Made by a program: the position numbers and the translations under genes. A stretch of DNA of 64,000 nt from Cliona cf. orientalis (lineage: Eukaryota > Porifera > Demospongiae > Clionaida > Clionaidae). The DNA lies in contig OZ005706.1 of assembly GCA_963930775.1 (NCBI GenBank), forward strand, positions 5,638,546 to 5,702,545, written 5' to 3'. The notes beneath the pieces were generated by a model. That model did no database searches. It saw only the letters and a program-made list of their open reading frames with translations, and had not been told where the DNA came from. Below are positions 56,401-64,000 of the stretch, piece after piece (position 1 is the first letter of the stretch; every line of letters begins with the position of its first letter).

Positions 56401-59400
56401 TATGTATGATGTCAGAGACTGAGAACTGAATCATTTAGTTTTAGAGAGGGGCATCCCATTTTGCATCACCTGTACATATATATACAATTTTGCACTCTAC
56501 TAATCTGTCTCTCTCTCTCTCCCTCATGCACACATACTAGGTCTTCATTTAAAGATTCTGTAAATTCAAGGATTGTGGAAAGATTGATAAAAGAGGTCAA
56601 AAGTGCAAATCCAGCATTTGCTGCCGGAGAAATAAGAAGTTAGTGCTAATAAATTAAAGTGTGTTAATTACCAAGCAATTTGCATGACAACTTCCCAGAA
56701 GCACGTCATGTACATGTAACAATGTTAACTAAAATTGTTCACCCCACTCTCACCTTCTTTACAACTCTTTCTATCACAGGTGCTAGCTATGGTCATTATC
56801 GGTCCATCTGTCAAGAGGAATCTCTTAAACGAAGAGGAAAACACACCGAAAGAAATGCTGTACGGCGTCGAAAGGAAAGACTAAACCGGGTATGTTGTGT
56901 TATTTAGTTCTAATTAAGGTAGGGTCGGAACAGTGGGTGCCATAGTAAGGTTTGTGAACATGCGGTAATTCCAATTTCCACAGGGAAAGGACCATGAATA
57001 TTGTTAAGTGCCTTGATAGCACAGTGGGGTACCTGCCATACTCTCGTATTCTTGGTCTGTAAATACTTGTCTGAGAGCTCCCTGTTCCTGCTACTCATGG
57101 CACGTACATGTGTAGTGAAACCTCTGAATAGTTGACGCATCGGGGGGTTAATCTGATCCAAATTAAGTAGTTTTCAGTTTCAATCATTGTCCATTTTAAT
57201 TTAGGTTATTTTGTACAGTCTGGGGTAATGTTGGGTGTCCATTGCCCAGAATAGAGAGGTGTCTGCTTCTCAAAGTTCCAAATGTCTATAGGAGGAGCAA
57301 TCAGGGGGCATGAAAGTTGTCCACCACTAGTACATGTAGGCTGTATGCTAATATGTTCCAATTAAAGCACACTCATAGTTAGACACACATCCTTAAATGC
57401 ATGGATGCTTCTTGTAGTGGAGCTATAGGCATTGTGCATATTACATGACATTGTGTGGACCTAATGATGCAATAGTACGTACATTATACAAAATCTTGAG
57501 TGTGCAGTGTCAAATTCTGTATACAAATGTTGATAGTACCCTTTGTATCACTTACTTATGCAGAAACTGACTAATCGCTTGGCTGCATTGGAACGGTCTA
57601 CCGTAAATGACCATCAGAAGAGCAAATATTTGGCAGTTCTAGTACCAGAATTCATGTCCAGTGAAGAGAGTGGAGAGGATTCAGAGAATGAAGACACATA
57701 CACTGTACGTGCAATCCCTTGGCGATCATCTCGAGTAGATAACTTGTTTGATCAACTGGATGGGGAAGTTTTGCAGTCAATGTCTAAACAGTCCAAGCGA
57801 CAACTAAAGAAACGCATACTCTCTGAAGAGCACTCTGATCGTCCCATTCCATCCGGAAAATTCCCATCTTGGGCGTTTGCTGAAGCTCAGTGACGTATGA
57901 CATTATTGCTACTATTATACCTTTGCATTACTAAGGGCAAGAATTAGACATACTAGGATCTAGTAATCATATTATTATCATTGTACTGTGTGATCATTAA
58001 ATTAATATTATTGTATTATGTGCAGTGATCTTGAATTCATAATATCGAATTCTAATCTCATGGAATTATGCTTCACATCTTATTATAATAGATTATATTA
58101 TTAATTTTGACAATGTGCCCATGCATATTGTGCTTGAATGATAATCACATTTTCATCTGTTGGTTATCTGTAGGATTTGTGACATTTCTTACAGATTTAT
58201 TTATCCGAAATGTTGCCCTATCCGCCACCAAAAATTTGATACAAAATCTCATAAAACCTACAGTCCAAAAATGTGTCATGTATGTCAAATGTACTACACA
58301 TTTGTGGTACTTATCCTGCACGTTGAAATGTCATTACTTGACCAGTGAATGTATACCGATATTTATCATAACTGAGAGTAATTACCTCTTTCAGGTAATA
58401 CAAATCCCAGTTGCTAACTGTTCTTCTCGGACTGATTGCTCCAGTTGCCTTGATAATAATAACCCCCTGTGTGGCTGGTGTGTAGTAGAAAACAAGTGCT
58501 CAAAGAGAACCCAGTGTCAGAATCCTGATTCCAAGTGGATCCAAGCTACTAAAGATCCAAGCCAGTGCCCAACAATCACTGTATCTCCTCAGCAGTTTGA
58601 CCTTGAAGATCCACAAAATGTAGTAAAAATTGTTACTATCCTACAGAGTGTACAAAATAATTATCCTTATGGTATACATGCACAGCTGACCCTAACTCTC
58701 TCTCAGCCTCTCCCTCCTCTGCTAGTGAATGAGACTTACCTCTGTCACTTTACCAGTGGCACAGTACAGTTCACAGTGGAGGCAATGGGCTCTGGAACAA
58801 TTTATACTTGCAATATCACTGGAGTGATCCCATCCGAATTTGATAGATTATTAAGTACAGGTGAGTAATACCTCTCATACAAAGGTATATGAAGTCTGAT
58901 ATATTAATAACTTAGCAGTTGTCGATGTCATTCTTGCCAGCTCTCAGTTTCAAATACCCTTCAGTACAAGTCCTGGTGCTCTCACTATAATTCAGTGTGG
59001 TCAAGCTATGAGGTAGGGAATAGAATATACAGAAAGGAATGGGGGTCATTTCCATGCAGATAATATATATTATAGCAGTGCAGTATTAATATGTAATAAC
59101 ATGTAATGACATGATAATATTATAATAATAGCTGTAGCCAGTGTCTTCAAACTGACATCTGTGGATGGTGTGTATACAATAAAGTGTGCAGTGGAACAGC
59201 AACCCCTTGTATCAGTGGAGCAGAGAACTTTCTCCAGGTTACTTTGTGATTTACTAAAAACACTTACAGTACTACTATACTATTTCTATAGCTGGCTGTG
59301 GGTCAAAACTACACTGATGTATGTCCACTATTGGATCGTCCATCTGGAGATGGAGATAACTATCTTCAACCAGTCCAAGTGGCCAGAAATATTGAACTAG

Positions 59401-62400
59401 TGACAAAAAATCTTCCCCCTGAGGTAAAAGAAATAAGTATAGCTGCTTCATTTTGAATTTCAGTACTGTATTTATTTTGTAGATTTCTGGTTTTAGTTAC
59501 ACATGCTATGTGAATGGAATGAGATTATCAGCTACCTACAACAGTGAATCATCTCTAATATGTACAGTTAATGCAGGCCAAGTGAGTGATATGATTTTTT
59601 AGCATAATAATATTATTTAATAATTATGTGACCTGCTCTGAGAAAAGGGACCATGCACTTGGGATATTTGAATTCATAAAAATTGAGCTTTTATCATGGA
59701 CTGATAGGTTTATGTATGCTGAATCCAATGGTACAAATTTCATGAAAAAAATATCGATCATAAGTGGATCGAGTTATGACCATTTTTATACACGCAGGTA
59801 GATAATATTCGTTTTTTGGAAAATGCAGTACGTTGTATGTGTCTGAGCAATTGTTTGCACCCATTACAATAGTCTACATAGTATATATTATTATAGCGAA
59901 TACATAAACAATATGAAGCTAAAATTCTATAATATTATACATTTTCTGGTAGACTAAAATACAGAAAAATTATTTTCCCCACATTTTAGCAGCTAGTAAT
60001 TTTATCTCAAGTGGTCCCTTTTCTCAGAGCAGGTCACATAATAATAATTATTTTATTATTCATTCTCTATAATTATAGCTCACACTGCCTGGTGGAATTA
60101 GCATGCAAATGGTGACTGTAGCTATTCAATGGATGGGACAAAGCTCTGAAGGGAGAAATATCAACCATACTATTGATTTTGTTATGATGCCAGCCAAAGG
60201 TAATTTTGTATGACTATTAGATTAGAATATTTTATAGACTCTTATTATACTTATATTAGCAGCCATGGATGTAAGTTTTGTATGTCTAATGTTTATGTAG
60301 TGCTACTCTACAACTGTCTTGAAGTGGCTGGTAGTTGTTCCTCTTGTATTGGTAGGAGCATGTTAAGTGGATTGGAGTGTGGGTGGTGTGACAGACCTAA
60401 TGGAATGACTGACACCTGTTCATTTACTGGAGACTGTGCATCACAAAGATTAAATTTTAGTCTTGCCACTACTGGCTCACAATGCCCTATGCCCACAATA
60501 ACAGACTTTACTCCTAAATTTGGCCCCCCTGAAGGGGGAACTACCATCATCATCACTGGTACAGATCTGGGAGTCTCTTTTAGTGATTTTGCAGAAAACT
60601 CCATCCAAGTGGGAGGCACTAATTGTATACCTGAAGATTCTGACTACATGCCTGGTCGAAGGATAAGTTGCACAACGACCAACAGTGGAATGTCTACAGC
60701 TATCATGATCACACTACCTAACAATAGAGATGCCAGTTCCGTTGAAACATTCACTAGAGTGTCTCCTCAGGTCATAGGAGTATTTCCACTTCGTGGCCCA
60801 CAGGCAGGGGGTACCAACTTGACTGTGTATGGGACTAACCTCGATATTGGGAACACTGTCAATACTATGATCACCCTTGTTGGGGGAACAGAGTGCACTG
60901 TCAAGTAAGTGCTGCCTCAGTTTCGATTCAATAATATATGGTCTTTTGGGATTGAATTATGTGTATACTTTGGACCTAATTACCTGTCTAGAATGTCCTC
61001 TGCTATTTTATGATGTTATTGTGTAATCTTTACAGCCGAGCCAGTATCCAGGCTACCAGCATCAATTGCACTACTGCAGTATTCATTGACTCTGACCCTC
61101 CAATGAGTGGACTAGTGATGGTGATGATTGATAATGCCACAGCCAATAATATCAGTGTCCAGTACAATTATACCCTCAATCCTGAATTCTACAATGTCAT
61201 TCCTTCAAGCACAATACTTGGGTAAGTTATTCACTGTCGTAAAAAGCACCAGATTCCACTGTCATAATAATAATCATAATTATGATACTACAACATTAAA
61301 TGTTATGAGTCTGAATGCAATGCTGCACAATCATTATTAGGCTAACAAGGTTACAGTAGAGGTAGTTTAGCGAAGCCATGCATCACTCTGTCTCACTCAT
61401 TTAGAGATGCATGTACATAAACATGCTCATGCTGAATTTATATTTAAAAGGGTGCCACAGTCAGTTGAGAGAATTAATTTTGTGTACATACAAAATATCA
61501 TGTGACCACATGTACAGATATCTGATCGATAAGTTATAGTTAGACTATAGCCTTGAGTGGTTTATTTGAATTGTACGTGAGAGGTGGGCATTTAAACCAC
61601 GAGGCGAAGCCGAGTGGTTTAAATGCACGCCTCGAGCGTACAATTCAAATAAATCACGATTTTATAAGGCTATAGTCTACCATGGCTGTGGTTACTCCAC
61701 AGTTTGCACAGTGGGCAGACAGTGGCTTATGTTGTATATACTACAGGCGGTGCCTTTGATCTTTACTCTAGTCATAGTACAATGATTTATAAACACTTGT
61801 ATAATATTATTTATCAGTGGTGGCTCCAGGGGGTGTTTCTGGGATTCCTGAAACTGGTCAGCCTTCCTATCAGAGCAATTATGAATTATTATAATATGCT
61901 GCAGCTAGCACATGCCGCAGTGTGGGCATACTCTTGTGACGACCTTTATCATGGGGCTATCAAAATAACCATAAAAGGAGAATGCTTAGCTACAGAACCT
62001 AGAGTAAACGTAACATAACATGATGTTATTGATAACTATATATATGCCACTGAAAACACATATTCATCTACAGCACAACTAGGTATATATTTTTATTTTG
62101 CAAAACACCTTTCACTCCGTGGGTCTTCATTGGCCTCTGCACAACTGACTAGTACTCTAGTAGACAGTGTCACCAGAAATTAATCAACAAAAGTTTAGGA
62201 GCCAACCATGATTATTATATTATGCATTCAATATACAATGTATTATACTCAATATTATGTCACATACATGCACACACACATACTCCCTCACATACAATTT
62301 GGCTGATATGCACAGAGGAGGTATCGTGCTCACGTTTAGTGGTACTAACTTGGATGTGGTACAGAATCCTAGCTATGCTAGTTATCGCTGATCCCCAGTA

Positions 62401-63830
62401 CCTGATTGAGGCTAACGTGAGTGCAATGACAGTATTATCAACTATTAATATAATATTCTCATGGTTTTGTAGAGTACAAGATGTACTGTGATCAACTCCA
62501 CATCAATAAGCTGTGTGACACCGCCCCTCAATCAGATACAGCCAGGAGATATTGATGGAATTGCCTATACCATACGAGTCGATAATGCCTCAGGGCCTGA
62601 TCCTCAGACCAACGTCAACCTATACGGATCAGCGTGCTACCAAATCCTGATAATTTCATACTCATTGATTCCATCTATTCCATTCAAAACATTGAGACAA
62701 GTAGTCCCATCAGAATCGAGGTAATTATTTTAAACTTCCATTAATCGTTAAGCAGCTGTACAGTGTTGCTATAATATTATGCAGGGAGAGAATCTTAATT
62801 CTTTGAGTATGGCCTTCTACTCAGTAGCGGTTGGGAGAGGATCATGCTCAATTAGTTTCATAACTGATACACAGGTAGTACTTTATAATATGATGATAAT
62901 TATTATAATCTATTTTAATGATCATGAACAGGCATAAAGCAGTGGGATATAGGCATACATGGTATTGAGTATTCATAATGTTTAAATTATAATAATATAG
63001 ATCAACTGTATTCCACCTGCTAATCCTCCTGGAGGTGTTGCAGAAGCTACAGTCACTGTAAGTTTGAGATAGTGCACAGTTCACATCTTTGTATATATTA
63101 TGGGACTCAACTGCTATGTACTAGCTTCTATATGTATTCAGGTTTTTGTTGGTGAATATCTGATTTACACTCTGGATGATAAACTGGTCTATGAAGATGT
63201 CATTGTCAGTCAGAACCCATCAAACCTTTTGACTATTGTTCCAGTCATCCTAGTTTCTTTGCTGGTGGTCATCATTGCCTTAGCTGCACTTATTGTTGGT
63301 GTATTCTACTTTAATGTGATAAGGACAAAAAGGACAGTAAATCTTGTCAATGAGATGATTGGTGAAGGAGGTGAAAGGTATTATGTTGTACAAGTTACAT
63401 GTACTTAAAACATTGATAATGTTATAATAATATTATTTATAGCAAAGCCAATTGTGCTGCAATGTCTTCACTTCTACAGCCCTCGAACTTACAAATCATG
63501 CGTAAGTAAGAATTAACAACGTGTACATGTATGGCCATGGCCATAATAATAAGCATTTCAAGAGTCAACTCAATTATGATCAATTTCATTTTTCAGAGGA
63601 AGAATTAATAAAACAGGTGCCCAAAACCTTTATCATTCCCAGCAGCCAACTTCAACTGGTGCATAACCAGACAATAATTGGTCAAGGTGAGCTAGTGACA
63701 TTAATTTTTCCATTTGCTCAAATTAGCTAAACTTCGATTTTAGGTGAATTTGGAATTATTTATAAAGCTCAGCTGATCAACTGGCAAGGATGTAGCCTGC
63801 CTCTCCCAGTTGCAGTGAAAACACTTAAAG
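50447..63830 (+). CDS. MET-like receptor tyrosine kinase (Sema-PSI-IPT-TM-kinase), 3' end outside window, frame-damaged
   Basis: Start ATG 50447 with signal peptide MAVQKMIPSRSLVLLLIAEL. Sema domain exons are 50447-51397, 51481-51681 and 51759-51894. PSI and linker exons are 58395-58860, 58919-59012, 59132-59237, 59292-59423, 59483-59581 and 60079-60199. A further PSI plus IPT/TIG repeats are at 60301-60904 (FGPPEGGTTIIITGTDLG; LRGPQAGGTNLTVYG), 61036-61221, 62316-62416, 62473-62720, 62785-62874 and 63001-63057. The transmembrane exon is 63142-63377 (VPVILVSLLVVIIALAALIV), then juxtamembrane exons 63443-63501 and 63597-63686, and the kinase P-loop exon 63744-63830 (IIGQGEFGIIY; VAVK lysine). 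MET-family receptors bind ligand through Sema and signal by tyrosine phosphorylation. Exons 51759-51894, 62316-62416 and 62473-62720 are 1, 4 and 8 bases too long for their phases, so this allele appears broken. Confidence 0.85.
52303..55287 (-). CDS. EnSpm/CACTA transposase
   Basis: Two exons: 55287-55150 (46 codons, MSERSSSEDERPTSTRGRNP, with a CPHCNQ zinc motif) and 55071-52303, joining in phase for 968 residues. An acidic N-terminal part (SPDSDIDLMNSDESVEEWEN) precedes the animal EnSpm core: YVVCRKC, FPHHRQRRMRAACACPLLKT, VGLIPGPHEPELHINTYLDP, ACDIPACRKVCGFLSYKAHY, DAPRMAIVDPMHNLFLGSAK and FERYNGILGSAPTNKRSIEI. These blocks match tnp2-type transposases, which cut and paste elements with CACTA/CACTG ends. 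No stop or frameshift was seen. ATG 55287 was chosen because it begins a phase-0 first exon with a good donor. Confidence 0.9.
55378..57893 (+). CDS. Second (accessory) gene of the EnSpm element
   Basis: Divergent from the transposase with 90 bases between start codons. Exons 55378-56061, 56121 to about 56196, 56541-56638, 56780-56889 and 57564-57893 join in phase; the stop ends at 57893. The N-terminus is Ser/Pro/Lys-rich and disordered (SSSSSGSEASDVELPSRVRD), followed by a coiled coil (LTNTLKKVVKQLEKQESRLD), a small helical region (RIYRTLLEQDENFTGF), an Arg-rich segment (RRGKHTERNAVRRRKERLNR) and a conserved-looking C-terminus (PEFMSSEESGEDSE ... AIPWRSSRVDNLFDQLD ... FPSWAF). I do not recognise a named family. 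The context suggests a DNA-binding or assembly partner of the transposase, comparable in role to TnpA of plant En/Spm; that is inference. Confidence 0.75.
59628..60044. mobile_element. MITE, family with GTGACC..GAGAAAAGGGACC ends, copy 2
   Basis: Left end ATGTGACCTGCTCTGAGAAA (59627) and inverted right end GGTCCCTTTTCTCAGAGCAG (60014) match copy 1 at 9543-9928. It lies in a MET-like gene intron; noncoding. Confidence 0.82.
61535..61692. mobile_element. Foldback MITE in a MET-like gene intron
   Basis: GACTATAGCCTTGAGTGGTT (61543) through AATTGTACG pairs with CGTACAATTCAAATAAATCA (61640) through GGCTATAGTC (61669). The loop reads CGAGGCGAAGCCGAG. The rest of the 61222-62315 intron holds no supported feature. 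Confidence 0.7.
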
Positions 63831-64000
63831 GTAACCTAACAGACATCTACTCTTACGCATATCGGGTCGACAGAGCAGCATTGACGCGCGCTATGCTATT
63901 GACCCTTTACCTCATAATAAAGCATACAGCATACGTTATGCTGTAGTACTCAGCACATCCTGTACACATTTATCATTTTACATTCCTCCTAAGGTCTCTT

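Larger units (their letters stand above)
51913..58347. mobile_element. EnSpm/CACTA DNA transposon, complete, with AAT target duplication
   Basis: Ends CACTGGTC (51913) and GACCAGTG (58340-58347) with sub-terminal AAATGTGTAGT on both arms; flanked by AAT at 51910-51912 and 58348-58350. It carries two divergent genes: a transposase on the minus strand and an accessory protein on the plus strand. It sits in an intron of the MET-like gene; without the element and one AAT that intron would be about 62 bases. All transposase frames are open, so it may be autonomous or recently active. Confidence 0.93.

Noticed and set aside
58107-58394. N-terminal part of the long open frame leading into the PSI exon
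   Set aside because: It reads through the right end of the EnSpm element and the remaining intron; the true exon starts at 58395 after a good acceptor and in phase with the Sema exon.

Overview
The window is AT-rich eukaryotic DNA from an animal with small genes, short introns (many 30-100 bases) and very dense foldback/MITE repeats. The protein families (adhesion GPCR, MET-like Sema-PSI-IPT receptor kinase, death-domain/ankyrin proteins carrying a 2A peptide) and the style of the repeats point to a demosponge, most likely Amphimedon queenslandica or a close relative. This is recognition from the sequence, not a database result.

Layout. (1) 1-13725, + strand: the 3' part of a large multi-exon adhesion GPCR with an LDLR-type YWTD propeller, EGF, somatomedin B, Ig, Ig, EGF, Ig, hormone-receptor motif, GAIN/GPS, seven-helix region and tail. 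(2) 13.7-17.5 kb: gene-free, with MITEs, C and CT tracts, an 18-bp minisatellite and a 1.1-kb foldback. (3) 17.5-49.2 kb: a degenerate tandem array of five copies (A-E) of one gene. Its full form (copy C, 28405-32656) encodes an N-terminal hydrophobic leader, a 2A-like SGDVELNPGP motif, a death domain, an uncharacterised ~200-residue middle domain and nine ankyrin repeats. Copy C is open in every exon. D has one nonsense codon, A and B are internally deleted, and E is truncated. 3' fragments of a UBASH3-like phosphatase gene lie between the copies on the minus strand. Its longest copy (25.4-27.0 kb) is itself broken, and a two-exon TOMM40-like 5' fragment faces copy C across a ~140-bp gap. A young Ty3/gypsy element (32865-37215, LTRs identical by eye, 5-bp target duplication) sits in the copy C unit. 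(4) 50.4-63.8 kb, + strand: a MET-like receptor tyrosine kinase gene running off the right edge. It carries a complete 6.4-kb EnSpm/CACTA transposon in the intron between its Sema and PSI exons and has three small frame-breaking insertions.

Functional reading. The array looks like a rapidly evolving innate-immune or cell-death receptor/adaptor family. The 2A motif behind a short hydrophobic leader predicts that one mRNA yields separate products or alternative targeting. Alignment of the tandem copies, and of out-of-phase exons, also exposes a second phenomenon: repeated insertion of the 4-base palindrome AGCT (giving TAGCTA). It has hit introns, a splice donor, coding exons and a tRNA-like anticodon loop.
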